Shown here in pieces: positions 1-10,825 of a DNA stretch of 64,000 nt. Origin of the DNA: Sphingomonadales bacterium. GTDB taxonomy: Bacteria > Pseudomonadota > Alphaproteobacteria > Sphingomonadales > Sphingomonadaceae. How positions within the stretch are numbered: position 1 is the stretch's first letter; each line of letters starts with the position of its first letter. Below the pieces are notes generated by a model. That model was not told where the DNA came from, did no database searches, and saw nothing but the letters and a program-made list of their open reading frames with translations. The stretch covers positions 186,001 to 250,000 of the forward strand of contig JADKCA010000007.1 of NCBI GenBank assembly GCA_016714795.1. The letters run 5' to 3'. The position numbers were made by a program, and so were the translations under genes.

Positions 1-1323
<1,323 letters not shown>

Positions 1324-1359
1324 TCCTCTCCCGTCAAGGGAGAGGGGCTGGAGATTAAA

Positions 1360-1617
1360 ATGGCACTGCATTTCGAACTCGTGACCCCGGAACGCCTCGT
1401 CCGCTCGGAAGAGGTTCACATGGTGGTCGTCCCCGGCGCAGAAGGTGATTTCGGCGTGCTGGAAGGCCATAGCCCGATGATGAGCACATTGCGCGATGAC
1501 GCGGTGCTTCAGGTCTGGACCTCTGCCGGCGGCGCGCCGGAAACCATCACGGTTGCGGGTGGTTTTGCCGAAGTCAGCGGCAAGGGCCTGACGGTTCTGG
1601 CCGAAAGCGCCGCATAA
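1360..1617 (+). CDS. atpC: F1Fo ATP synthase subunit epsilon
   Basis: Epsilon subunit of the F1 central stalk, which couples rotation to catalysis. The 85-residue product begins MALHFELVTPERLVRSEEV and contains the GAEGDFGVLEGHSPMMSTLR block typical of the N-terminal beta-sandwich. It is short: it holds essentially only that domain and lacks most of the C-terminal helical hairpin found in longer family members, a form common in alphaproteobacteria. It lies 36 bases after atpD and is the last gene of the operon, followed by a hairpin terminator at 1641-1677. Confidence 0.95.
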   Translation: MALHFELVTPERLVRSEEVHMVVVPGAEGDFGVLEGHSPMMSTLRDDAVLQVWTSAGGAPETITVAGGFAEVSGKGLTVLAESAA

Positions 1618-1640
1618 GCGCACGCTACACAGCGAATACG

Positions 1641-1677
1641 AAAGGGGCGCGCCGGGATGACCTTCGCGCCCTTTTTG
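1641..1677 (+). terminator. Rho-independent terminator of the atp operon
   Basis: An inverted repeat GGGCGCG ... CGCGCCC is followed directly by a run of five T, 24 bases after the atpC stop codon. Hairpin plus T-run is seen in the sequence; its role as the operon terminator is inferred. Confidence 0.75.
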
Positions 1678-1730
1678 TTGCCGCGAGATCGTCCCACCCC
1701 AACCCCTCCCCGCACGCGGGAGGAGAGAGA

Positions 1731-1763
1731 CGTCATAAATAGGGACCGTCCCTATTTATGACG
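1731..1763. repeat. Perfect 16-bp palindrome between convergent genes
   Basis: CGTCATAAATAGGGAC and its exact reverse complement are separated by a single C, giving a 33-base hairpin-forming sequence. It lies between the ends of atpC (+) and maeB (-), 9 bases from the maeB stop codon. It has no T-run, so it is not a classic terminator. It could be a REP-type hairpin or a bidirectional transcript end; no second copy was noticed in the window. Confidence 0.7.
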
Positions 1764-1771
1764 GGTTCGCA

Positions 1772-4033
1772 TCACAGCGAAATGCCGCCCGCCGCCAGCA
1801 CCGCGAGCGTGACGAGTTCGGACGCGTTTGAAGACATGGTGGCGATCTGGACCGGCTTTTCCATGCCGACCAGCATCGGGCCGACGACCGAATCCCCGCC
1901 CAGCTCGCGCAGCAGCTTGGCAGAGAGGTTCGCCGATTGCAGGCCGGGCATCACCAGCACATTCGCCGGGCCAGACAGGCGGCTGAACGGATAGCGCGCG
2001 GCGAGCGACGGGTTGAGCGCCACGTCCGGGGCCATTTCACCTTCATATTCAAAGCTGACGCCTTCAATATCGAGGATCTGTACCGCCTGCCGGATCGGAT
2101 CGAGCCAGTTGCCCGCCGGGTTGCCGAAGGTCGAGTAGCTGAGGAAGGCCACGCGCGGTTCATGCCCCATCTTGCGCGCCACATCGGCGGTTTCGATGGC
2201 GATATTGGCGAGCTCGGCAGAGGTGGGGCGCTCGTTCACGGTCGTATCCGCCATGAACACTGTGTGATGCTGGCCCACCAGCACATGGATGCCAAACGGC
2301 GTGCGGCCCGGCGCGGGATCAAGCACCTGTCGCACTTCGCGCATCGTCTGCGCAAAGCTGCGGGTGGTGCCGGTAATCATTGCATCGGCCTCACCCAGCT
2401 TGAGCATGGCCGCGCCGAACACGTTGCGATCCTGATTGACGAGCCGTTCAACCTCGCGACGCAGGAAGCCTTTGCGCTGGAGCCGCTCATACAGCATGTC
2501 CACCATCTTGGGGACCAGCGGGGAGACGCGGCTGTTGTGCAGCTCGAAGCTTTCGGGATCATCGACGCCCAGATCGGCGAGTTTCTGGCGGACAACGTCG
2601 CGCCCGATCAGCACCGGCGTGCCGCACCCACCTTCGCGGAAGGCAATCGCGGCGCGCAGCACCACTTCTTCCTCCGCCTCGGCAAAGATGACGCGCTTGG
2701 GGTGCGCGCGGGCATTGTCATAGGCCATGGTGAGCACCGACGTGGTCGGGTTCAGGCGCGCTCGTAGCGAATGGCGATATTCGTCCATGTCGAGGATCGG
2801 CTTGGTTGCCACGCCCGAATCCATCGCGGCCTGCGCGACGGCGGCAGGCACCACTTCCATCAGGCGCGGGTCGAACGGCGCGGGGATGATATAATCCTCG
2901 CCAAAGCGTGCTTGCTGCCCGCCATAGGCCGCCGCCACTTCCTCCGGCACCTGTTGGCGCGCAAGTTCGGCAATGGCGCGGGCCGCCGCAATCTTCATTT
3001 CCTCATTGATGGTCGTCGCCCGCACATCAAGCGCGCCACGGAAGATGAAGGGAAAGCCCAGCACATTGTTGACCTGGTTCGGATAGTCCGAACGCCCGGT
3101 GGCCACGATGCAATCCGGCCGCACCTTCTTGGCATCGGGCGGGGTGATTTCAGGATCGGGATTGGCCATGGCAAAGATGATCGGGCGGGGGGCCATCTTC
3201 ATGATCATCTCGGGGCTCAGCGCACCCTTGACCGAAAGGCCCAGGAAAATGTCAGCGCCCTCCAGCGCCGCTTCCAGCGTGCGGTGCGGCGTATCGGCAG
3301 CGTGGGCGGACTTCCACTGGTCCACATTTTCGCGACCCTTCCAGATCACGCCCTTGGTGTCGCACATGATGACATTGTCATTGCGCACGCCCATCGCCTT
3401 GATCAGCGCGGTGCAGGCAATGGCGGCAGCCCCTGCCCCGTTCACCACCACCTTGACCTCATTCATCTTGCGGCCCGTCAGTTCGACTGCGTTGATCAGC
3501 CCAGCGGCAGAAATGATGGCGGTCCCATGCTGGTCATCATGCATGACCGGAATGTTCATCCGCTCCTTCAGCTCCTGTTCGATGATGAAGCATTCCGGGG
3601 CCTTGATGTCCTCCAGATTGATCCCGCCGAACGAGGGTTCCATCAGCGCCACCGCATTGATGAAGGCCTGAGGGTCTTCGGTGGCGAGTTCGAGGTCGAT
3701 CGAATCCACATCGGCAAAGCGCTTGAACAGCACCGCCTTGCCTTCCATCACCGGCTTGGAGGCGAGCGCGCCAAGATTACCAAGGCCGAGGATCGCCGTA
3801 CCGTTGGAAATCACAGCCACCAGATTGCCCTTGGCGGTGTAATCATAAGCGGTGGCGGGATCATCCGCGATGGCGCGCACAGGCACTGCCACACCGGGCG
3901 AATAGGCAAGGCTCAGATCGCGCTGCGTCGCCATCGGCTTGGAAGCGATGATCTCGATCTTTCCGGGGCGACCGGTCGAATGGTAAAACAGCGCCTCGCG
4001 CTCGGAAAACTGGACTTTTGAGTCCGCGCTCAT
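1772..4033 (-). CDS. maeB: NADP-dependent malic enzyme with phosphotransacetylase-like domain
   Basis: MaeB-type malic enzyme: oxidative decarboxylation of malate to pyruvate with reduction of NADP. The 753-residue product has an N-terminal malic-enzyme domain (DLSLAYSPGVAVPV, VVNGAGAAAIA nucleotide-binding loop) and, from about residue 430, a phosphotransacetylase-like domain (AEAEEEVVLRAA, NPSLAARYPFSRLSGPANVL). This is the usual two-domain arrangement and length of the family; the C-terminal domain is considered regulatory. The start at 4033 (MSADSKVQF) was chosen over one 18 codons upstream because AGAGGGG sits just before it and the extra N-terminal residues look non-coding. It converges with the atp operon. 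Confidence 0.95.
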   Translation of the reverse strand: MSADSKVQFSEREALFYHSTGRPGKIEIIASKPMATQRDLSLAYSPGVAVPVRAIADDPATAYDYTAKGNLVAVISNGTAILGLGNLGALASKPVMEGKAVLFKRFADVDSIDLELATEDPQAFINAVALMEPSFGGINLEDIKAPECFIIEQELKERMNIPVMHDDQHGTAIISAAGLINAVELTGRKMNEVKVVVNGAGAAAIACTALIKAMGVRNDNVIMCDTKGVIWKGRENVDQWKSAHAADTPHRTLEAALEGADIFLGLSVKGALSPEMIMKMAPRPIIFAMANPDPEITPPDAKKVRPDCIVATGRSDYPNQVNNVLGFPFIFRGALDVRATTINEEMKIAAARAIAELARQQVPEEVAAAYGGQQARFGEDYIIPAPFDPRLMEVVPAAVAQAAMDSGVATKPILDMDEYRHSLRARLNPTTSVLTMAYDNARAHPKRVIFAEAEEEVVLRAAIAFREGGCGTPVLIGRDVVRQKLADLGVDDPESFELHNSRVSPLVPKMVDMLYERLQRKGFLRREVERLVNQDRNVFGAAMLKLGEADAMITGTTRSFAQTMREVRQVLDPAPGRTPFGIHVLVGQHHTVFMADTTVNERPTSAELANIAIETADVARKMGHEPRVAFLSYSTFGNPAGNWLDPIRQAVQILDIEGVSFEYEGEMAPDVALNPSLAARYPFSRLSGPANVLVMPGLQSANLSAKLLRELGGDSVVGPMLVGMEKPVQIATMSSNASELVTLAVLAAGGISL

Positions 4034-4140
4034 ATCAGGCCCCTCTTGGTCTTGCTTGTGCGGGTGCAGGTGGCGATGGTGCGGCATTCTGGGGGGGGGG
4101 AGCGCCCCCTCCCCCTTCGGGGGGCGGGCTGGCTGCTCCC

Positions 4141-4380
4141 CTCATTCCGTGCTCGGCATGCTGTGGCTGTGGCGCGACACGCATGACCGCACGCTGATGG
4201 CGGATCATGTGGAGGCGACTTTCTGGTATGTGCTGCCCAGCCTGCCGATGTTTCTGATCATTCCTGCAATGCTGCGCCGGCCTGAATTTCTGGCTGGCAT
4301 TGGGGGCCGGTTGCGTCATCACGATTCTGCTCTATCTGGCCACCATCAGCCTTGCCGCGCGCTTTGGCATCACGCTTTAG
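4141..4380 (+). pseudogene. DUF3147-like small membrane protein, damaged
   Basis: Bases here encode VLGMLWLWRDTHDRTLM, then VLPSLPMFLIIPAML, and in the next frame AGLNFWLALGAGCVITILLY up to a TAG at 4378-4380. Together these resemble the C-terminal two thirds of DUF3147 inner-membrane proteins of unknown function. A single extra base around 4275 (CGCCGGCC) breaks the frame, and the expected N-terminal coding region is replaced by a G/C homopolymer tract at about 4091-4140. Repairing the indel gives two continuous hydrophobic segments. Whether the damage is biological or a sequencing error cannot be decided here. aguB starts 11 bases after the stop. Confidence 0.6.
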
Positions 4381-4391
4381 AGGATCCGCTT

Positions 4392-5231
4392 ATGCACGTC
4401 GCCTCCCTGCAGCAGTCGTTCACGGACGACATCACCACCAACATCGCCAAGGTGGAGGCTGGCGTGGCCGAGGCCGCCGCGCGCGGCGCAAAGGTGATCC
4501 TGCCCAGCGAACTCTTCGAAGGCCATTATTTCTGCAAGGTGCAGAACGAAGCCTTTTTCGAACGCGCCGCCCCGGTGGGTGAACACAAGGCCGTGCTGGC
4601 GATGCAGGCCCTCGCCAAGCGCCTCGGCGTCTACATCCCCTGCTCCTTTTATGAGCGCGAAGGGCCGCATTATTACAACAGCCTCGCCATGATTGATGAC
4701 GCGGGCGATGTGATGGGCGTCTATCGCAAGAGCCACATTCCAGACGGCCCGGGATATTGCGAGAAATTCTATTTCCGCCCCGGCAATAGCGGCTTCAAAG
4801 TGTGGGACACGCGCTATGGCCGCATCGGCATCGGCATCTGCTGGGATCAATGGTATCCTGAAACCGCGCGCGCGATGATGCTGATGGGCGCGGACGTGCT
4901 GTTCTTCCCCACAGCCATCGGGGACGAACCCGAAGCCGAAGACCTCGACACATCCCGCCTGTGGCGGCGCGCGATGATCGGCCATGCGGTGAGCAACGTC
5001 GTGCCCGTCGTCGCTGCAAACCGCGTGGGCGTGGAGGGAGAGATGAGCTTCTACGGCCACAGCTTCATCACCGACGAACGCGGCGACTTTGTCGCGGAAT
5101 TCGGCGACGGCGTGGAAGGCGTGCTCGATGCCGTGTTCGATCTGGAACAGGTGCGCAAACACCGGGCCACGTTCGGCTTTTTCAGAGACCGGCGACCGCA
5201 GCTTTATGGGCGGATTGCGGAGGATGTTTGA
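4392..5231 (+). CDS. aguB: N-carbamoylputrescine amidase (nitrilase superfamily)
   Basis: Hydrolyses N-carbamoylputrescine to putrescine, CO2 and ammonia, the last step of the agmatine route to polyamines. The 279-residue product carries the nitrilase Glu-Lys-Cys triad: Glu40 in LPSELFEGHYF, Lys113 in YRKSHIPDGPGY and Cys150 in GICWDQWYPETAR. The SHIPDGPGY and DTSRLWRRAM blocks are typical of AguB rather than other nitrilases. The start ATG at 4392 begins MHVASLQQSF; most relatives have a few more N-terminal residues, so the true start could lie in the damaged sequence upstream. No agmatine deiminase is in the window. Confidence 0.92.
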   Translation: MHVASLQQSFTDDITTNIAKVEAGVAEAAARGAKVILPSELFEGHYFCKVQNEAFFERAAPVGEHKAVLAMQALAKRLGVYIPCSFYEREGPHYYNSLAMIDDAGDVMGVYRKSHIPDGPGYCEKFYFRPGNSGFKVWDTRYGRIGIGICWDQWYPETARAMMLMGADVLFFPTAIGDEPEAEDLDTSRLWRRAMIGHAVSNVVPVVAANRVGVEGEMSFYGHSFITDERGDFVAEFGDGVEGVLDAVFDLEQVRKHRATFGFFRDRRPQLYGRIAEDV

Positions 5232-5847
5232 GGGGGGAGGTGCATTGGAAGCTATGACGGCTAGGGAATTGGGCCTCACACCAAGGCAAATGAAGCCAAA
5301 GAGCCGAAATGGTATGTGTATTTGATAAACTGCTGCTGTGTTCGCTAATTCTGGAATCGCTTCGTTATCAATGTAGTATATTGTCACCTTGCAAGAGTTG
5401 ATTCCCGTATGAGTTTAGAATATGTGAAAGACGTGGTCATACCGCTGTTGTCAGGCATCGGCGGTGCCGTTATTGGTTCCGGAGCCAGCTACCTCGCATC
5501 TAGCCGGCTGGCCAAGCTCGCGTCGGACGAGGTGCTTAAACGTGACAATGCCGCGCGTGCAGACCAAGACAAGCGCGCTGCGCATCAGATTTTTGTGAAG
5601 CTACATGTGATTGCGAACGTCCTAGGGAGCTTTCAAAAACAGACTCTTGAGATGGTGGCAAAAGCCGATAACGATGGCAACACCGATATGCCCTTATATC
5701 AGCGACTTTCATCATTCGCGGGCATCGAGCGCGAACCGTCCATCGAATTTTCCGCAGAAGAATTAGCTATATATATAGGTGCCAAGCGAGCCGATTATGT
5801 GGATGACCTTTTGCTGCTTTCCCGTCGTTACGCAGCGTGTCTTGCTA

Positions 5848-6696
<849 letters not shown>

Positions 6697-7242
6697 CCTA
6701 AATACCTTTTCCAAACTCAAGTCTGATTTGCATTTTGAGGTAGCGCGCCTAGGCCAAACAACGCGAGACAATGCGACAGGCGTTTCGACCACTCGCATGA
6801 ACTTACCGTCACAGGTTCCAAACTACATCAACGTGAAAATTGAAGAACTGGACCTATTTGCGCAGGAAATGTTCCAATTGCTTGCTGATTACGCTGAGTT
6901 CGCTTACGATGTGGCACAACGCTTTCATGAGGTGACGCGCAGCTTCCTCGACGGTCCGATTCCAAGCTTCGATCCTATAGGAGCGATACTTGCTAAGTCT
7001 CCTGAGTAGCATTGGCCTTGGTAACTACGGTGCCAATTTGCCAGACGCATCTAGCTGCCCTTCATCCGCTAGTCCTTCAGCACGCGCCTTCCCCAGCGCC
7101 GTTTAGTTTCTTTGGTGGCTTAGCTCATCGCGGGAAGGTTTAGATCAGCCTCGTATTAAGTGCGAGGTAATGTTGGAGCGGAGCGCAGAGGATCGCTGAA
7201 CCTCACTTGCCAATCTTAAAAGTAAGACGCATAATCCCTTTC

Positions 7243-7533
7243 ATGAATGCGCAGACCAAAGTTTCCGCCAAAGGCCAAGTTGTCATCCCCAAGGATGTGC
7301 GGGATCGGCTGCATTGGGCACCCGGAACGCCGCTTGACGTGATCGAGAAGGCGGGGAGTGTCACTTTGAAGGCCCGGGAAAGGCACAATCCCTTCGCGCG
7401 CACGACGACGGCGGAGCTTGATGCGATTCCGGACTGGCCGGGCCAGCCACAAGCCCTTGACCGGATCAGCCGCCTGAGCAACGACGATATCGGCTTCATC
7501 CTTGACCAGCAGGAGCGCGATGCGGGCGATTGA
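7243..7533 (+). CDS. AbrB/MazE-type antitoxin of a VapBC-like pair
   Basis: A 96-residue protein with an N-terminal SpoVT-AbrB swapped-hairpin DNA-binding domain, MNAQTKVSAKGQVVIPKDVR, followed by GTPLDVIEKAGSVTLKAR. Its C-terminal part (about residues 55-96) would be the toxin-binding region. The start at 7243 was chosen because the domain begins exactly there; an in-frame start 12 codons upstream adds nothing recognisable. It overlaps the PIN-domain toxin gene by 14 bases, the standard antitoxin-first arrangement. Such antitoxins neutralise their toxin and usually autorepress the operon; that is family knowledge, not seen here. Confidence 0.88.
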   Translation: MNAQTKVSAKGQVVIPKDVRDRLHWAPGTPLDVIEKAGSVTLKARERHNPFARTTTAELDAIPDWPGQPQALDRISRLSNDDIGFILDQQERDAGD

Positions 7534-7915
7534 CACCAATGTCGTCGTCCGGCTGCTCGTGCGGGATGACGCCGGGCAACTGGCCGTGGCGCGGGAGCTG
7601 ACCTTTCATCCCTTCCTGCTGCTGCCCACTGTGATTCTTGAGTCCATCTGGGTGCTGCAATCACGCTATCGGCTTGAGCGGAACGAAATTGCAGCGCGGC
7701 TCGAACGGCTGCTGGGCCACACCCATGCCCGGATTGCGTCCATCGATGCCGTGGCTTGGGCTTTCGAAGCCTATAGGCAAGGCCATGATTTTGCGGATGC
7801 GCTGCACATTGCGCTGGCCGCTGAAGCCGATGCCGAAAGCTTTGCGAGTTTTGACAAAAATGTGCAGCGCATCGCGGGCGCACCCGTCCGGCTGGAAGGC
7901 TTGAAGGCGCAATAG
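7520..7915 (+). CDS. vapC: PIN-domain ribonuclease toxin (VapC-like)
   Basis: A 131-residue PIN-domain protein, in this family a metal-dependent RNase that halts translation when free of its antitoxin. The acidic active-site residues are visible: Asp5 in RAIDTNVVVRLL, Glu41 in VILESIWVL, Asp93 in DFADALHIALA and Asp112 in FASFDKNVQR. The ATG at 7520 follows AGGAG at normal spacing and lies inside the end of the antitoxin gene, so translation of the two is probably coupled. Confidence 0.9.
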   Translation: MRAIDTNVVVRLLVRDDAGQLAVARELTFHPFLLLPTVILESIWVLQSRYRLERNEIAARLERLLGHTHARIASIDAVAWAFEAYRQGHDFADALHIALAAEADAESFASFDKNVQRIAGAPVRLEGLKAQ

Positions 7916-7960
7916 GACGCTTCCTTCTGCTCGAATTGTCCTATATGTTCCCATATTGTT

Positions 7961-7991
7961 CTTGACATTTTCACACATTCCGCGCTATCAG
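7961..7991 (+). promoter_or_regulatory. Strong sigma70-like promoter with no protein gene downstream
   Basis: CTTGACA at 7961-7967 followed 17-18 bases later by GCTATC/CTATCA at 7984-7990, close to the alphaproteobacterial housekeeping consensus. No convincing plus-strand gene follows before 9593, so it may drive a non-coding transcript. Confidence 0.35.
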
Positions 7992-8408
7992 TCGGGGCGT
8001 CATTTCATTCTGTTTCTAGGCCAGTTTGCGGATGACGGGGACGCTGTGGCAACACAGCACGGTCGGCGCGGGTCGGGGTCGGGTTGCTCTCAAAAGAGCC
8101 TGCGATCTCAAGCTCTGAACCACGCACACCCAGTCCGGCAGGATGGCGGCGCAAGCCGTCTCTTCGGGGAAACCTGAAGACCATCAGGGGCTTTGGCGCT
8201 TTTGGCCCCCGATTGGACAGTCCTGGGGCCGGCATTGCAAAAGTGGCCCTCATGGTATGCGAGACGGAACGAGCCCGGGGCCTTCAACAGCAAATCATTC
8301 CGCCAACCCAAACCCCGCGCGTAACCCGCGCCGACCGCCCCCTCCTTTTCCTCTCAGTGCACAATTGCGTCTGCGATTCTGTGGTTCGCGCGAAGATTTC
8401 CCCTTCTT
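7992..8408. other. Gene-free interval with possible RNA structure
   Basis: No protein-coding frame here has family resemblance or a good ribosome-binding site. Several short complementary segments are visible on the plus strand, including TCTTCGGG-GAAA-CCTGAAGA at about 8159-8178 and a GGGGC ... GCCCC hairpin near 8188-8208. With the promoter just upstream this is compatible with a structured small RNA, but no known RNA class was recognised. Confidence 0.3.
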
Positions 8409-8505
8409 CTTTGCGTCTTTGCGCCTTTGCGTGAACCGAATTTGCACAGATCGAGCCACGCCCGTCTATTCCAGATTTCTCACGCAAAGGCGCAAAGACG
8501 CAAAG
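8409..8505. repeat. 26-bp inverted repeat of a TTTGCGYCTTTGCGCC family
   Basis: The arm at 8409-8434 (CTTTGCGTCTTTGCGCCTTT and on) has its exact complement at 8480-8505, with 45 bases between. It lies just past the galE stop codon. A related but diverged inverted repeat occurs at 29764-29878, so this is a dispersed intergenic repeat rather than a one-off terminator. Confidence 0.75.
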
Positions 8506-8518
8506 GAAGGAAGGCGCC

Positions 8519-9535
8519 CTACTTGCGAAGCTCGCTCAGCTTGCGTTCCCATGCCAGCGCATGCGTCACGATCACATCCAGATCTTCAAAACGCGGCTGC
8601 CAAGGCAGTGTCGCCTTGATGCGGGCATTGTCGGCGATCAGTGCGTCGGGATCCCCCGCACGGCGGCCTTCGATCTTGCGGTCCAGCTTCATGTTGGTCA
8701 CGCGGTCCACGGCGTCGAGCACCTGCTGGACCGAGAAGCCGTTGGAATAGCCCGCGTTCATGATGTGGCTCTTGGTCGGTTCTTCGACCAACTTGTCGAG
8801 CGCCAGCACATGCGCGTTGGCGAGGTCTGACACATGGATATAGTCGCGCACGCCGGTGCCATCGGGCGTGTCATAGTCCGTCCCGAACACCGCGACCGAG
8901 GCGCGCTTGCCAAGAGCGGCTTCCACCGCAACCTTGATGAGATGCGTCGCGCCCGCCGTGGACTGGCCGGTGCGCCCTTCAGGGTCTGCGCCTGCCACGT
9001 TGAAATAACGCAGCGCGCAATAGTTGATGGGGTGCGCGGCGGCGGTATCGGCCAGCATGATCTCGGTCATCAGCTTGGACATGCCATAGGGATTGATCGG
9101 CAACTTCGGGCTGTCTTCCTTCACCGGCACAACGGCAGGAATGCCATAGGTGGCAGCCGTGGAGGAAAAGATGAAATGCTTCACCCCCGCCGTCACCGCG
9201 CATTCGATGAGCGTTCGGCTGTTGGCGGTGTTGTTGCGATAATATTTGAGCGGATTTTCCACCGATTCGGGCACGATGATCGAGCCCGCAAAGTGCATGA
9301 TCGCGCCGATGCCGTGCTTGGCCAGCACTTCGGAAACGCGCGCAGCGTCTCCCACATCACCTTCTTCCAACGGCACATCATCGGGGATGGCCCAGGCAAA
9401 GCCGGTGGTGAGGTTATCGATCACGACAACGGGCCAGCCGGCATCGCGCAGCGCCAGCACGGCGTGACTGCCGATATAGCCGCAGCCACCGGTGACAAGG
9501 ACGGGAAAGGGGCGAGAGGAAGATGCGTTGCTCAT
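8519..9535 (-). CDS. galE: UDP-glucose 4-epimerase
   Basis: Interconverts UDP-glucose and UDP-galactose with a bound NAD, supplying sugars for polysaccharide and LPS synthesis. The 338-residue protein, the usual length, has the extended-SDR NAD loop GGCGYIGSHAVL near residue 16, FSSTAATYG and the catalytic Tyr/Lys pair in NPYGMSKLM, then ALRYFNVAGADPEGRTGQ, a GalE signature. It runs alone on the minus strand; galU, which makes its substrate precursor, lies 7 kb away at 16459-17322. The start at 9535 gives a short extension before the nucleotide-binding strand. Confidence 0.95.
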   Translation of the reverse strand: MSNASSSRPFPVLVTGGCGYIGSHAVLALRDAGWPVVVIDNLTTGFAWAIPDDVPLEEGDVGDAARVSEVLAKHGIGAIMHFAGSIIVPESVENPLKYYRNNTANSRTLIECAVTAGVKHFIFSSTAATYGIPAVVPVKEDSPKLPINPYGMSKLMTEIMLADTAAAHPINYCALRYFNVAGADPEGRTGQSTAGATHLIKVAVEAALGKRASVAVFGTDYDTPDGTGVRDYIHVSDLANAHVLALDKLVEEPTKSHIMNAGYSNGFSVQQVLDAVDRVTNMKLDRKIEGRRAGDPDALIADNARIKATLPWQPRFEDLDVIVTHALAWERKLSELRK

Positions 9536-9592
9536 CCCGTTCCCCTAGCGCAATAAGGTTTCCAAAGGACGAAAAAATTGGGGGAGACCGCC

Positions 9593-10825
9593 GTGCCGCA
9601 CCGCCAGCATCTGTTCCGCGCGCGCAACGACCATGATCATGCACCCGTCACCTATATCGAGCTGTTTTTCGATCTGGTGTTCGTTTTTGCCATCACCCAA
9701 TTGTCGCACCGCTTTCTCGCGCATCTCGACTGGCGGGGTGCTGCGGAGACGCTGGTGCTGCTGCTCGCGGTGTGGTGGATCTGGATTTACACGAGCTGGA
9801 CGACCAACTGGCTGGACCCGGAGCGCGCGCATGTCCGCCTGATGCTGATCGTTCTGATGGCGGGCGGGCTAGTGCTGTCTGCCGCCATTCCCGATGCCTT
9901 TGGCGATACGGGGCTGATGTTCGCCATCGCATGTTCGGGGATGCAGCTCTACCGCACGCTGTACATGGTCTGGGCCTCGACCGGTGTGAACGATGCCCGC
10001 AAGCGCAATTTTCAGCGCATATCCTTCTGGTTCCTGCTCTCGCTGCCCTTCTGGATCGGCGGCGCGCTGGTGGAGGCGAATGCGCGGCTGGCGCTATGGA
10101 TCGCAGCGCTCGCCATCGAATATGCCGGGCCATTCACGTTCTTCCGCACGCCGCGGCTCGGTCGGTCGTCCGGGCAAGACTGGGACATTTCGGGCGCACA
10201 CATGGCGGAACGCTGCGCGCTGTTCATCATCATCTGTCTGGGCGAATCGGTGCTGGTGACGGGCGCAACCTTTGCCGATATCGAGCAGGGCCACGCCAAT
10301 TGGGTCGCCTTCCTCACCAGCTTTGCCGGCAGTGCCACGATGTGGTGGATCTATTTCGATGTCGGCGCAAAGCGCGGATCGGCCCATATCAGCGCGTCGG
10401 CCAATGCCGGGCTGCTGGCGCGCAACGCATATACCTATCTGCATATTCCCATCGTCGCGGGCCTGGTGATGACAGCGGTGGGGGACGAAATGGTGATCAT
10501 CCACCCCACCGGCCATGTCGGCCCGGCCCATATTGTCGCGCTGATCGGCGGGCCGATCCTGTTCCTCAACGGCAACCAGTTCTTCAAATGGATCACCTCC
10601 GGCTTGCGCTTCCCCCCCTTGTCCCACTTTCTGGGCCTGGTGCTGCTCAGCGGGATCGGCATTGCGGCCTATCTCCAGCATTGGCAGCCGCTTGCCATTG
10701 CACTGGCGGCCAATGGCGCGCTGGTCTTCACGGCATTGTGGGAGTGGTTCTCGCTCCATGGTGGCTGGCAGCGCTGGGCACCCTGGGCGGGGCCGATGTT
10801 CAGATGGCTGCCGCCCCCCATTTGA
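9593..10825 (+). CDS. Low temperature requirement A (LtrA) family membrane protein
   Basis: A 410-residue polytopic inner-membrane protein of the LtrA family, whose biochemical role is not established. The hallmark N-terminal segment TYIELFFDLVFVFAITQLSH is present, followed by about a dozen hydrophobic segments and the conserved AERCALFIIICLGESVLVTG block in the middle. GTG at 9593 was chosen as the start because GGGGGAG precedes it at 7 bases; a TTG five codons upstream is the alternative but would place that motif inside the gene. The end overlaps the convergent DUF2332 gene by 26 bases. Confidence 0.88.
   Translation: MPHRQHLFRARNDHDHAPVTYIELFFDLVFVFAITQLSHRFLAHLDWRGAAETLVLLLAVWWIWIYTSWTTNWLDPERAHVRLMLIVLMAGGLVLSAAIPDAFGDTGLMFAIACSGMQLYRTLYMVWASTGVNDARKRNFQRISFWFLLSLPFWIGGALVEANARLALWIAALAIEYAGPFTFFRTPRLGRSSGQDWDISGAHMAERCALFIIICLGESVLVTGATFADIEQGHANWVAFLTSFAGSATMWWIYFDVGAKRGSAHISASANAGLLARNAYTYLHIPIVAGLVMTAVGDEMVIIHPTGHVGPAHIVALIGGPILFLNGNQFFKWITSGLRFPPLSHFLGLVLLSGIGIAAYLQHWQPLAIALAANGALVFTALWEWFSLHGGWQRWAPWAGPMFRWLPPPI

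Noticed and set aside
2771..4021. 416-codon plus-strand frame antisense to maeB, and another at 1937-2767
   Set aside because: Shadows of the highly conserved minus-strand malic enzyme; no family resemblance or initiation signals.
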